Source: a virus. Taken from it: a DNA stretch of 64,000 bases. The number at the start of each line of letters is the position of its first letter. Position 1 is the first letter of the stretch. Of this stretch, positions 15,987-24,464 are shown one piece after another. The notes under the pieces are model-generated. The model searched no databases. It had not been told where the DNA came from and saw only the letters and a program-made list of their open reading frames with translations. The stretch is from the IMG/VR virus record IMGVR_UViG_3300022926_000007, positions 1-64,000 of that record. The stretch is one strand, 5' to 3'. The position numbers and the translations under genes are program-made.

Positions 15987-16374
15987 TAAACTTAAAAAAT
16001 ATAAATCTGAACTTACTTTTCCTGATAAAGATAAAAATGAATTAAAGCCTAAATGTATTTTTGAAAACCAAGAACTTACCTTATCAAGTATGGGATATTT
16101 TACACCTTGTTGCTGGGTTGATGACGAGTTATATAGAAATCAACCTTGGGTAAAAAGTTTATTTAAAGAGCATTTAAAATTACAAAATAATGAAAAAGTT
16201 GAAGACATTTTTAAAAGTAAAGAATGGACAGATTTTTATAATATGTTAAGAAATAATCCCAAAGATGCTCCACCTGTATGTTATAAATTTTGTAGTAAAG
16301 GTGTCATTACAAGAAAAATAAAAAAAAAAGAACATGAAAAAAATAACTCAATTTATACAATGGTAAAACACTAA
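15979..16374 (+). CDS. SPASM-like C-terminal cluster domain, split partner
   Basis: About 131 aa starting at the ATG at 15979 (an upstream in-frame GTG exists at 15967). It carries a cysteine pattern typical of an auxiliary Fe-S domain: KCIFENQELTLSSMGYFTPCCW, that is C, then CC about 20 residues on, and PPVCYKFCSK near residue 105. It lacks CxxxCxxC, so it cannot act alone as a radical SAM enzyme. The ATG lies within the last codons of the preceding core gene, suggesting translational coupling or a frameshifted fusion. Confidence 0.7.
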   Translation: MNNKLKKYKSELTFPDKDKNELKPKCIFENQELTLSSMGYFTPCCWVDDELYRNQPWVKSLFKEHLKLQNNEKVEDIFKSKEWTDFYNMLRNNPKDAPPVCYKFCSKGVITRKIKKKEHEKNNSIYTMVKH

Positions 16375-17198
16375 TGAAAACCTTAGACGAAATACAAGAT
16401 AATTATTTAGCTATAGACTTCTTTTTGTCAATGTCATGTAATAAGAATTGTCATTACTGTACAAGTTATACTTTAGAAATGAGAAATCTAACAGTTGATA
16501 TGAACTTTTTAAAACAAACTTTAGGTTATCTTAAAAATTATAAAATTAGAATATGTCTATTAGGTGGTGAACCTGGCCTTATCAAAAACTTAGATGATGT
16601 AATAAATGAAATAAAAAAATATCCTAACTTTGTATGTTCAGTATTATCTAATTCATTTGTTCGTAAAAGATATCCACATATACTTGAAGATAGAGATATA
16701 CTTTATGTTGAACACAATATATTAGATTGGTATGAAAATGAAGTAACAAAATTAGGTAACTTTGATTATATACCTGAAAATGATTTTAACAATTATAATG
16801 TTGTTGTAAGAACGCCTAACTATTACAAATATAAAGATAATCATCCTGATGTATTACAAAAATTAAATCACAAAAACACAATGTGGAAAGCATTTAATGG
16901 TAGGTCAAAAGATTTTACAGATGTTATACAAGCAGATGAAATTGATCGTAAAATGTGTGCGGCCTTTCCTATGGTGCCAGTTATTGATTTTGAAAAGAAA
17001 CATATTGTACATTGTAGTAAAAAGTTTGCTAACAATACCGAACTATCTAAAACATTTGAACTGACACAAGAAAATATTGATAAGATGATGAACTTTAGAT
17101 TGTTTAAATATGAAAATTATTGTAAGACCTGTACTGAATGGGTACAACCAAAAGGACATTTTCCTATGAGAAAATATGCAAAGGTACTAAATGACTAA
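16374..17198 (+). CDS. Radical SAM protein, 274 aa
   Basis: Motif SMSCNKNCHYCTSYT gives CxxxCxxC around residues 20-27, followed by ICLLGGEPGLIKN (the GGEP SAM-binding motif) and SVLSNSF. The C-terminal part has HCSKKF and YCKTCTEWVQPKGH, suggesting a second, partial cysteine cluster. The length is short for a SPASM enzyme. TAATG overlap with the preceding gene and ATGA with the carbamoyltransferase place it firmly in the operon. Radical chemistry on a sugar or small molecule is likely; the reaction cannot be specified. Confidence 0.8.
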   Translation: MKTLDEIQDNYLAIDFFLSMSCNKNCHYCTSYTLEMRNLTVDMNFLKQTLGYLKNYKIRICLLGGEPGLIKNLDDVINEIKKYPNFVCSVLSNSFVRKRYPHILEDRDILYVEHNILDWYENEVTKLGNFDYIPENDFNNYNVVVRTPNYYKYKDNHPDVLQKLNHKNTMWKAFNGRSKDFTDVIQADEIDRKMCAAFPMVPVIDFEKKHIVHCSKKFANNTELSKTFELTQENIDKMMNFRLFKYENYCKTCTEWVQPKGHFPMRKYAKVLND

Positions 17199-18675
17199 AA
17201 TATATTCTGTAGCACTAAACTTACATGATCACAATACCTATGATGGTGTGTTTCATAATCAAAGAGAAAGATTTACAAGATTTAAACATAATCTACCTTA
17301 TCATGCTGAGGCTTATGCTCATCAATCAGATATTTTAAATCCTGCAGATTATAGACTAAACAATGAATTTGTAAAACAATATTTTGTTAGAAAAGAAGAT
17401 GTATTAGCATTTACATATACCTATGGTGGTGTTAGAATGTGTAAAGATATGTTACCGCAAGATGTATTCAAATATGAACCTAAAAAACTATGGGATTATT
17501 ACTACAAAGATGGATTATATTTTATAGATCATCATCAATCTCACGCCACTTATGCCTTTATTAATTCAGGTTTTGAACAATCGGATATATTAGCAATTGA
17601 TGGTATAGGATCAAAATATAGATGTGTGTTTTTTGATAAAGACCAAAATTTAATGGATTTGTCTGATAAGTTACCTATAGGTTGGTTATGGAATCATATG
17701 TCTAACTTTACAGGTTTTGGCACACTAGGTGCAAGTAAACTAATGGGACTAGTTGCATATGGTAAATTTAGTCAATACTACTATAATATTTTTCAAAGAA
17801 TATTAAACGGCCCGATTACTGAAAAAAAACAAGATTTTTCCTACATAAGTATAGACAATTATGGATTGCACGATTTAGCCCACACACTACAAGTATTTAC
17901 AATGGATAAGATAGAAGAATACGTATATCCACTAAAAAGTTGTGACAATCTTTGTATTGCTGGTGGTGTTGCATATAACGGTTATATGAATGAAGAATTT
18001 ACAAAACATTATAAAAATGTATTTGTACCACCTGCTGTTGGTGATGAAGGACAGGCAATCGGTACATATCAACACGCTGACTACATATTAAATAACAATA
18101 TACACAAATCAGAAACATTTGCTGGTAAACAATATGAATATAATGAAGGTGAACAAGTGAATTATAAAGAGGTTGCACAAGCAATTGCTGACGGTAAAAT
18201 AGTTGGTTGGTTTCAAGGAAAATCTGAAAGTGGCAATCGTGCATTAGGTAATAGAAGTATATTAGCTGATCCTCGTAATCCTGACATCAAAGATATTATT
18301 AATCATACCATAAAAATGAGAGAAGACTTTAGACCATTTGCACCTGCTGTTTTAGAAGAACACTATAAAGAATATTTTGATACAAGATTACCCAGTCCTT
18401 ATATGAGTAGAATATGTAAAGTTAAAACTGATAAAGTGCCAGGCATAACACATAAAGATAATACCGCAAGAATACAAACAGTTAATAAAAAATTTAATGA
18501 AAAGTTTTATAACATTATAAATGAGTTTTACAAAATAACAGGCGTACCAATGTTATTAAACACAAGTTTTAATTGTCAGGAACCCATAGTAGAAACACCC
18601 GAACAAGCTATTAGAACATTCAAACGAACAGCATTAGATATATTAGTTATAAATGATAAGATTTTAAAAAAATGA
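17191..18675 (+). CDS. Carbamoyltransferase (NodU/CmcH family), 494 aa
   Basis: N-terminal actin-like domain with YFIDHHQSHATYAF (metal-binding His pair) and ILAIDGIGSKYR, then CIAGGVAYNGYMN, VGDEGQAIGTY and a C-terminal YrdC-like part with WFQGKSESGNRALGNRSILA and MLLNTSFNCQEPI. These are signature segments of NodU/CmcH/TobZ O-carbamoyltransferases, which transfer carbamoyl from carbamoyl phosphate through carbamoyl-AMP to a hydroxyl of a sugar or antibiotic. It is somewhat shorter than the usual 540-600 aa, mainly before the HHxSHA motif. Suggests that the island product bears an O-carbamoyl group. Confidence 0.88.
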   Translation: MTKIYSVALNLHDHNTYDGVFHNQRERFTRFKHNLPYHAEAYAHQSDILNPADYRLNNEFVKQYFVRKEDVLAFTYTYGGVRMCKDMLPQDVFKYEPKKLWDYYYKDGLYFIDHHQSHATYAFINSGFEQSDILAIDGIGSKYRCVFFDKDQNLMDLSDKLPIGWLWNHMSNFTGFGTLGASKLMGLVAYGKFSQYYYNIFQRILNGPITEKKQDFSYISIDNYGLHDLAHTLQVFTMDKIEEYVYPLKSCDNLCIAGGVAYNGYMNEEFTKHYKNVFVPPAVGDEGQAIGTYQHADYILNNNIHKSETFAGKQYEYNEGEQVNYKEVAQAIADGKIVGWFQGKSESGNRALGNRSILADPRNPDIKDIINHTIKMREDFRPFAPAVLEEHYKEYFDTRLPSPYMSRICKVKTDKVPGITHKDNTARIQTVNKKFNEKFYNIINEFYKITGVPMLLNTSFNCQEPIVETPEQAIRTFKRTALDILVINDKILKK

Positions 18676-19367
18676 AACATTTTGATTTATTAGAGCAAAA
18701 AAGAAAACACGTTAAAACTTATAGTGAAAAAATACCTCCTAAGAAGTTAATAGAACAGGCATTATGGAAAGCGTGGAAAACTTCTCCTTCTAAAAATAAT
18801 GCTATGGCATATCAAGTAATAGTTTGGGGACCTGATAAAGAATTAGAAAAGGCAGCTATTCATAGTTTAGTTGTAAAAAATCACAAACACGCTGAAGATA
18901 GAGCTGTTGAAAAAAAGTTAATGAATAAAACTCAAGATGTTAAATTGGGTGTAGTTGAAAACCCATATTATCGACACATAAAAGAAAATCCGTATTTAAT
19001 AACAATACATAGTAGAATAGCAAAACCAAATAAATTTTATGAAGAACAGATAAAAACAGGACACTTTTACGATCAAGCATATAATCCAGAAGATATAATA
19101 GACTCTGTAGCTGTTGAAGTAGGTATATTTGCAGCTAATTTGACAAACTATTTACTAGAAGAAGGATTAGATATGTCTTATAATTCTTGTTTCAAAAGAG
19201 ATATTAAAGACTGGCACAACGTTGGTTTATATATGGTTAAACAAAGACCGATCACAATGATATCTTGTGGTTATGCTGAAAGGTATAGACGTGATGATTT
19301 AAAAAGTTGTGGAAAAGAAACTTGGGATATAAAACCTGAAATAAATGATATTGTAAAATGGATATAG
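18672..19367 (+). CDS. Nitroreductase-like FMN oxidoreductase, 231 aa
   Basis: Residues 20-55 (PPKKLIEQALWKAWKTSPSK then NNAMAYQVIVWGP) match the N-terminal FMN-binding helix and 'S-x-x-N-x-Q-x-W' pattern of nitroreductases. Later VGIFAANLTNYLLEEGLDMS corresponds to the dimer helix, and ITMISCGYAE to the final FMN-contact strand. Overlaps: ATGA with the carbamoyltransferase, 10 bases with the methyltransferase. May reduce an enoyl or nitro/imine group in the island product; the true substrate is unknown. Confidence 0.7.
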   Translation: MKHFDLLEQKRKHVKTYSEKIPPKKLIEQALWKAWKTSPSKNNAMAYQVIVWGPDKELEKAAIHSLVVKNHKHAEDRAVEKKLMNKTQDVKLGVVENPYYRHIKENPYLITIHSRIAKPNKFYEEQIKTGHFYDQAYNPEDIIDSVAVEVGIFAANLTNYLLEEGLDMSYNSCFKRDIKDWHNVGLYMVKQRPITMISCGYAERYRRDDLKSCGKETWDIKPEINDIVKWI

Positions 19368-19948
19368 ACTTACAATTATTTAAAAATATAATGGCAGAGG
19401 CCAGACACAATGATGATCTTTTAGACTCATATAGTCCTAATCAATTTAAATCAAAAGAGGTATTAATTAATCACATTAATAGTTTAAATATTTTAAATGA
19501 TAAATCTGAAATTATAATACTAGGAAGTTGGTATGGCAGTATATTAATTCCTGCATTTAAACAAGTTAAACGAATTACCGCTATAGATTTAGATAAAAAT
19601 GTTATTAGTATTGCTAAAAACAGATTATTTAATCATTATAAAAATGTAGATTTTATTACCAGTGATGTTTTTGACAAAAACAGATATGGTAGAATACAAA
19701 ATGCCACTTTAATTATTAATACGTCTTGTGAACATATGAAACCTATGAATGAATTAAAGGCTTTAGAAAATTCAAAATCATATTTTGCTTTTCAGTCTAA
19801 TAATATGTTTAATATACCTACACACATCAATTGTGTAAATAACATAGAAGAATTTAAAGAACAAATGCCAAGTAACGCAAAAATAATGATTGAAGATCAC
19901 ATTAAAGATGATAGAGGCACTAGATTTTTATTAATAGGTAAATTATGA
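19358..19948 (+). CDS. Class I SAM-dependent methyltransferase-like protein, 196 aa
   Basis: Motif I is IIILGSWYGSILIPAF (a degenerate glycine loop), motif II RITAIDLDKNVISIAKNRL with the acidic residue for the ribose, and a motif IV-like ATLIINTSCEHM. The fold is a plain Rossmann methyltransferase without an obvious target domain. The first glycine pair is replaced by G-S-W-Y-G, so SAM binding could be weaker than usual. Probably O- or N-methylates an intermediate. Confidence 0.65.
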   Translation: MDIDLQLFKNIMAEARHNDDLLDSYSPNQFKSKEVLINHINSLNILNDKSEIIILGSWYGSILIPAFKQVKRITAIDLDKNVISIAKNRLFNHYKNVDFITSDVFDKNRYGRIQNATLIINTSCEHMKPMNELKALENSKSYFAFQSNNMFNIPTHINCVNNIEEFKEQMPSNAKIMIEDHIKDDRGTRFLLIGKL

Positions 19949-20808
19949 AAAGAGTAATTTATAGTTTTTACATTGACATTCCTAAAGATGAATTAGATAT
20001 ATTTGACAAAAATATACTTAAAAAAAATCATACACCAATAAATTATGTGACTAAAGATGCATTTAAACAAAACTATTCTAAGTTAGTGGCCTGCAAACAA
20101 TGGTATGCTGATCAAATAAATGTACCTTTTAAGATGTTTGAATATGATACTAATTTTATATTATATAAAGATAACCTACAATCAAAATATCCATTTCTAA
20201 CAACCTACAATGTGGTTAATTTTTATAAACTACATTTACTGTATGAGCTATCTAAACAATATGATGAAATACTTTATTTAGATTTTGATGTTGTGCCTAT
20301 GAAGTCAGACAACTTTTTTGAAACTTGGGACTTATCAAAAGGTATAGCGATCCATCACAATACACATAAAGTAATTAAGATGGAAGCGGTAACCGAATAT
20401 TCACAAACTATTCGTAGTCCAACATCAAAATACTATAATACTCAAGCTATGTTATTAGATAGAGGTTTGAATCCTGTACATAAGGTTGTAAACACAGGTA
20501 TTGTTGGTGCAAGTAAAAAACATTTACAACAACTTAAATACTTTGATAATTTTGATTCGGATATGAAAGAAATGAGTAAACTAACAACAGGCCATGATAT
20601 GTTTCCAAAAAAAATAACAAACTTTTTTGGTTGGGATAATGAAACACTTTTTGCAGTTAAACTTGCAGAAAACAAAGTAGATGTACAATGGTTAGATGAC
20701 AACTGGCACTATTTTTTTTCAACACAAGGTTTTATACCAAAAGATATAGTATTATGTCATACTATTAATAAACAATTTGATGTTGTTTGGAGAGCATATA
20801 ATGCTTAA
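19945..20808 (+). CDS. GT-A glycosyltransferase-like protein, 287 aa
   Basis: Contains YDEILYLDFDVVPMKSDNFF, a DxD metal/nucleotide-sugar motif after a hydrophobic strand, and later NTGIVGASKKHLQQL and HDMFPKKITNFFGWDNE, a pattern of acceptor-side motifs found in GT8- or GT32-like enzymes. No membrane segment. Three further GT-like genes lie in this arm. It is coupled by an ATGA overlap to the methyltransferase and overlaps the next GT gene by 8 bases. Confidence 0.7.
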   Translation: MKRVIYSFYIDIPKDELDIFDKNILKKNHTPINYVTKDAFKQNYSKLVACKQWYADQINVPFKMFEYDTNFILYKDNLQSKYPFLTTYNVVNFYKLHLLYELSKQYDEILYLDFDVVPMKSDNFFETWDLSKGIAIHHNTHKVIKMEAVTEYSQTIRSPTSKYYNTQAMLLDRGLNPVHKVVNTGIVGASKKHLQQLKYFDNFDSDMKEMSKLTTGHDMFPKKITNFFGWDNETLFAVKLAENKVDVQWLDDNWHYFFSTQGFIPKDIVLCHTINKQFDVVWRAYNA

Positions 20809-21541
20809 AATTTGTACAGTTTATTTCAAAGGTACATATACTCCAGACTATGTGTCAAAACTTTATAGATCATTAAAAAGAAACAGTACAATACCTTTTC
20901 AATTTATATGTTTAAGTGATACAGATGTTGAAGCTGATATTGTGTTACCGTATAATCACCATAGTCATGTAAAAAAACATTGGCATAAGTTAAAGTTTTT
21001 TAGTCCACAGTTTGCTTATCAACAACCAGGTGATGATATTATCATAATGGACATAGATCAAGTTATTACAAATAACGTAGATGACTTATTAAACTATCCT
21101 GTAAATGAGAATGAACTTGTAAGTTATGGACAATGGTGGGATATTAAATTAAAATTAAATGGTGGATTTTACAAATTTAAATCTGGTAGTTTAAAAACTG
21201 TATGGGATGATTTTGCACTAAATCCTGAATACTGGCAGTTACACTATTATAATAAGGGTGATGTTCACACAAAGTATTATGGAGAACAAAATTATGTTAA
21301 TTGGAAAGTACAAGAACACAATATAAAACTAACTTTAACACCACAACAATGGTTATGTAAATATACAGATGATTTTAAACAAAATTTAAAATTAAATAAA
21401 ATTTATAGCAAAAAGTTTAATACAGATTATATGATATTAGATAATGTTAATAAATATATAAAGATTATTCACTTTACAGGTATTAATAAAACAATACATA
21501 ACAGTAATCATAAATTTTTAAAGGAATATTGGAATGAGTAG
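20801..21541 (+). CDS. GT-A glycosyltransferase-like protein, about 246 aa
   Basis: Begins MLKICTVYFKGTYTPDYVSK; contains FQFICLSDTDVEADIVLPYN and DDIIIMDIDQVITNNVDDLL with the DxD motif, and NGGFYKFKSG as a possible acceptor loop. The start at 20801 is taken rather than 20777 because GGAGAG lies a few bases upstream and the overlap with the preceding gene is then only 8 bases. Related in layout to the preceding gene and to 22409-22993, suggesting a set of sequential sugar transfers. Confidence 0.7.
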   Translation: MLKICTVYFKGTYTPDYVSKLYRSLKRNSTIPFQFICLSDTDVEADIVLPYNHHSHVKKHWHKLKFFSPQFAYQQPGDDIIIMDIDQVITNNVDDLLNYPVNENELVSYGQWWDIKLKLNGGFYKFKSGSLKTVWDDFALNPEYWQLHYYNKGDVHTKYYGEQNYVNWKVQEHNIKLTLTPQQWLCKYTDDFKQNLKLNKIYSKKFNTDYMILDNVNKYIKIIHFTGINKTIHNSNHKFLKEYWNE

Positions 21542-22412
21542 TAAAGACTGGACAAGAAAAGAGTGGGAAGAGTGGTATAAAAAAACCATGTATTCATTTG
21601 ATATTGAAAGACAAAGTGTATTAAATGCTCAAAAGTGTCAAAGAAATTGGGATAGAACAAGAAAAATATTACCAGAAGTAAGAGATCACTTTTTATGGTT
21701 AGCACAAAACGCTCCATCAAAACAATATGAAGCGTATTATGATGTATACTGGACTGATAATAAAGAAGTAATAGATGAATGTTCTAACTATACATGGGGA
21801 AATACACATAGTAGAACACCACCATCTAATTGGAAAAATTCTCAACAAAGAGCTTCACTCTATATTTTATTTGTAGGAAAAGAACCAGAAACTCGATTAA
21901 ATTGTAATGCAGATGGAACTTTAAAAGAAAATTCACACCATGAAAGATGGCTTAATGCTTACGTAAGTATAGGTATTGCAATGGGTTTAATTTTACAGTC
22001 TGCAAACAAATTAGGACTATCTACAGGATGTAATAAAAGTCATAATGACATAAACGGTGATGATTATTGGCCTAAAAGATTAGGTATATTAGAAGATGTA
22101 GATAAAGGTAAAAAATTAATATCTTATGGCATTGGTATAGGGTTTCCTATAAAAGGTAAACCAAGATATTGGTCAGATCAAACTGAATTAATGATAGGTG
22201 CGGCTAACGGAAGTAAAATTACTACAACTAATATGGAAAAACATCCTAGAACTGGTCACTCTATGAGAAAAGTAAAAATAGTTGATATTACAAAACACGC
22301 AGGAGAAACTATAGAGGATCCATATGGCAATTTTCATAAAATTCCAGATGAGTCTTTAACAAAAATAAATACACCAAGGATAAGAAAAATTAATCTTATT
22401 GAAATAAAATGA
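21534..22412 (+). CDS. Second nitroreductase-like protein, 292 aa
   Basis: WLAQNAPSKQYEAYYDVYWT aligns with the SPS/N-Q-P-W FMN motif of nitroreductases, and NAYVSIGIAMGLILQSANKL with GLSTGCNKS is the characteristic dimer helix and following loop. The first 45 residues are Trp/Lys/Glu-rich and unusual. Conserved-looking ISYGIGIGFPIKGKPRY would be the last FMN strand. It differs strongly from the other nitroreductase at 18672-19367, so it is not a recent duplicate. Possible role: reduction of an oxidised intermediate. Confidence 0.65.
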   Translation: MSSKDWTRKEWEEWYKKTMYSFDIERQSVLNAQKCQRNWDRTRKILPEVRDHFLWLAQNAPSKQYEAYYDVYWTDNKEVIDECSNYTWGNTHSRTPPSNWKNSQQRASLYILFVGKEPETRLNCNADGTLKENSHHERWLNAYVSIGIAMGLILQSANKLGLSTGCNKSHNDINGDDYWPKRLGILEDVDKGKKLISYGIGIGFPIKGKPRYWSDQTELMIGAANGSKITTTNMEKHPRTGHSMRKVKIVDITKHAGETIEDPYGNFHKIPDESLTKINTPRIRKINLIEIK

Positions 22413-22993
22413 GAATAATTTGTTGTAGATTTGGTAATAAATTTACTCAATGGCATGTTGATAACTTAAAACACATGATAGACGAATACTCTGGTCTAAA
22501 ATATGATAGTTTTGAAGTTATTGAAGATGATCTATACGGCAATTGGTTTAACAAGTTTCAAATGTATGATAGATTTAGAGATAGTGAAAATTTATATTTT
22601 GATTTAGATGTAGTTATCTATGACAGACTTCCTAATCTTATAAGAAAAAACTTTACACTATTAGATGACACATGGTGGAGAGAACCAGCTCATACACCTT
22701 TAAATTCATCAATAGTATCTTGGACAGGTGATGTATCTTATATATGGAATAAGTTTAAAGAAAATGATAAAGAATATATTAAAACATACACTAAAGGCAG
22801 TGATGAATGGTACTACAAAAATATAAAATATGAAACTTACGATAGAATATGTCCATCAATAAAAGATTATATTTATCAAAAACCACCACAGTTCAGTATA
22901 TGTACACTTGGACAAATGCACCACTTACAAGAAGAAGGATGGACAGGTTGGTATTCTAATTATTTTTTATCTAAACACTCAAACGCAGCTTGA
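22409..22993 (+). CDS. Small GT-A glycosyltransferase-like protein, 194 aa
   Basis: Contains SENLYFDLDVVIYDRLPNLI, a DxD motif in the same setting as in the two GT-A genes upstream, preceded by an N-terminal strand MRIICCRFGNKFTQWHVDNL. The C-terminal half is Trp-rich (DDTWWREPAHTPLNSSIVSW), as in some galactosyl- and glucosyltransferases. At 194 aa it is a minimal GT-A domain. Last gene of the rightward arm; its end overlaps the convergent gene at 22960-23454 by 34 bases, so the island ends abruptly against core genes. Confidence 0.6.
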   Translation: MRIICCRFGNKFTQWHVDNLKHMIDEYSGLKYDSFEVIEDDLYGNWFNKFQMYDRFRDSENLYFDLDVVIYDRLPNLIRKNFTLLDDTWWREPAHTPLNSSIVSWTGDVSYIWNKFKENDKEYIKTYTKGSDEWYYKNIKYETYDRICPSIKDYIYQKPPQFSICTLGQMHHLQEEGWTGWYSNYFLSKHSNAA

Positions 22994-23454
22994 AGAACAT
23001 TTATTTTGTTACTAGCTTGTCTTAGTTTCTTTTTTGCGTTTTCATTTTTAGAATCTCTTATTTCTTCCAACTCAAACAACGCAAGTTTTAAAGCAAACAA
23101 ATGATCTTCATTTTCAATATTTTTGAAAATAGCATTTACCAATGAAGGATAAAATTTTGTATTTAAATCTGCATTACCTAATATTAGTCCTTGTTTTTTA
23201 GCAATATTGACTATCGAGTCTTCAAACAACTTTTGCTCTGTTTTATTTTTTTGATAAGTTGACTCATGTAATTGATCAATATTCATATACTTTATAAGTG
23301 CTTGATATTGAGGATTATTTTCTTCGTATGGTATGATGGTTGTAAATACTGATTTTTTATCTTCAACTGTTGTTTGCACTTCTATATTTTTTCTTTCGTT
23401 ATCTATAAAATATGCAGTTAAGAAATTGTCTTTTAAAAATTCTTCAGTTAACAT
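22960..23454 (-). CDS. Hypothetical coiled-coil protein, 164 aa
   Basis: Begins MLTEEFLKDNFLTAYFIDNE; the middle is a short beta segment (VQTTVEDKKSVFTTIIPYEE) and the last 60 residues are a charged helix (FALKLALFELEEIRDSKNEN, then KKKLRQASNKINVLQAAFEC). Not assigned. With a late promoter immediately upstream it is likely a virion-related or assembly protein. Its final codons overlap convergently with the last island gene. Confidence 0.55.
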   Translation of the reverse strand: MLTEEFLKDNFLTAYFIDNERKNIEVQTTVEDKKSVFTTIIPYEENNPQYQALIKYMNIDQLHESTYQKNKTEQKLFEDSIVNIAKKQGLILGNADLNTKFYPSLVNAIFKNIENEDHLFALKLALFELEEIRDSKNENAKKKLRQASNKINVLQAAFECLDKK

Positions 23455-23479
23455 TTTTGTTCTCCTTTATATATTCATA

Positions 23480-24421
23480 CTAAGATTTATTTATACGTAA
23501 ATAATAAGTATTCGCTGTTACTGCTGTTCCATCTGGAAATTCTTGTGCTCTATAGTCGTCTGTGTTTACATACAATTGTTGATAGTTACCAGAACCATTT
23601 AAAATAGTATCACCCATTCCAGAACCTCTTGTATTACCAGAACCAGATGTTCCTAAATTATAACTAATTGAATAGCCATCAGCAGATGAAGCTGCTGTAT
23701 ATCTTATCCATTCTTGTACTAATGAATTAAATGTAGCAGATGTAAACTGTTGAATGTTATTTGATGCGTTAACATAATATGGCAACGTAAAAGTAGGTGC
23801 TGAACCATTTACTCTATGTAAATAATAATTTGTAATTGTTGTTGGTTGATCCAGTGTTTCTGGAATACCACCAGCAGTATATAAACTTGTATCAGCTCTT
23901 GTATCTGTAAATATCGCTGTTGCTGAACCACTTACTTCAGTTGCACCAGCAACAGATGAAGAACTTGAAATAAAATAAGTTCCTGCTTGTTGTGTAGTTG
24001 TAGTTGCGGCTGTTAGTAAATCTATTGCTGGATGTAAAAAAGTATCTTTTACATCTTGTAAATTCATTGCTTGTATTTGACCACTTGCATTGTAGTATGA
24101 TGGCCAAGTTTTACCTGTATCAGTTGTAGGTGTTACTGCTGCTGTAGTTTGATTAATTTTTGAATAACTTACTGTTACTGTACTAGGTTCTGCTGTTGTA
24201 GCTTCACTTGGGAATGCTGTTGTACTTGTTGAATAAGAACCAGCTTGTTTTCTTGTATCCGTAATTGTTCCTAGATTACCACCTGAACTAACTACTGATA
24301 ATGCAACACTAGGATTCAATGAATATTGATAAATTACTTGATCTACTATCGAGTCAACCATTGAGGTTGACATCTCTCTTAAATTTCCACTTACTTCATA
24401 TAAAGGTTTTCTAACTGCCAT
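23480..24421 (-). CDS. Conserved virion structural protein, 313 aa
   Basis: Begins MAVRKPLYEVSGNLREMSTS and has repeated Thr/Ser/Gly-rich beta segments with aromatic turns (TGKTWPSYYNASGQIQAMNL, TITNYYLHRVNGSAPTF, TANTYYLRINKS). A protein with this opening is common beside the tail genes of T4-like marine phages (recalled). Precise role unknown; possibly a neck, collar or fibre protein. Preceded by a late promoter at 24452-24459, and its own 3' end carries the late promoter of the next gene. Confidence 0.65.
   Translation of the reverse strand: MAVRKPLYEVSGNLREMSTSMVDSIVDQVIYQYSLNPSVALSVVSSGGNLGTITDTRKQAGSYSTSTTAFPSEATTAEPSTVTVSYSKINQTTAAVTPTTDTGKTWPSYYNASGQIQAMNLQDVKDTFLHPAIDLLTAATTTTQQAGTYFISSSSSVAGATEVSGSATAIFTDTRADTSLYTAGGIPETLDQPTTITNYYLHRVNGSAPTFTLPYYVNASNNIQQFTSATFNSLVQEWIRYTAASSADGYSISYNLGTSGSGNTRGSGMGDTILNGSGNYQQLYVNTDDYRAQEFPDGTAVTANTYYLRINKS
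23488..23495 (-). promoter_or_regulatory. T4-type late promoter (TATAAATA)
   Basis: Minus-strand TATAAATA inside the last codons of the 313-aa gene, 34 bases upstream of the ATG at 23454. Confidence 0.65.
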
Positions 24422-24451
24422 AATATCTCCATTATTTAATATTAATAAATC

Positions 24452-24459
24452 TATTTATA
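24452..24459 (-). promoter_or_regulatory. T4-type late promoter (TATAAATA)
   Basis: Minus-strand TATAAATA in the 43-base gap between two virion genes, 31 bases before the ATG at 24421. Confidence 0.7.
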
Positions 24460-24464
24460 ATATT

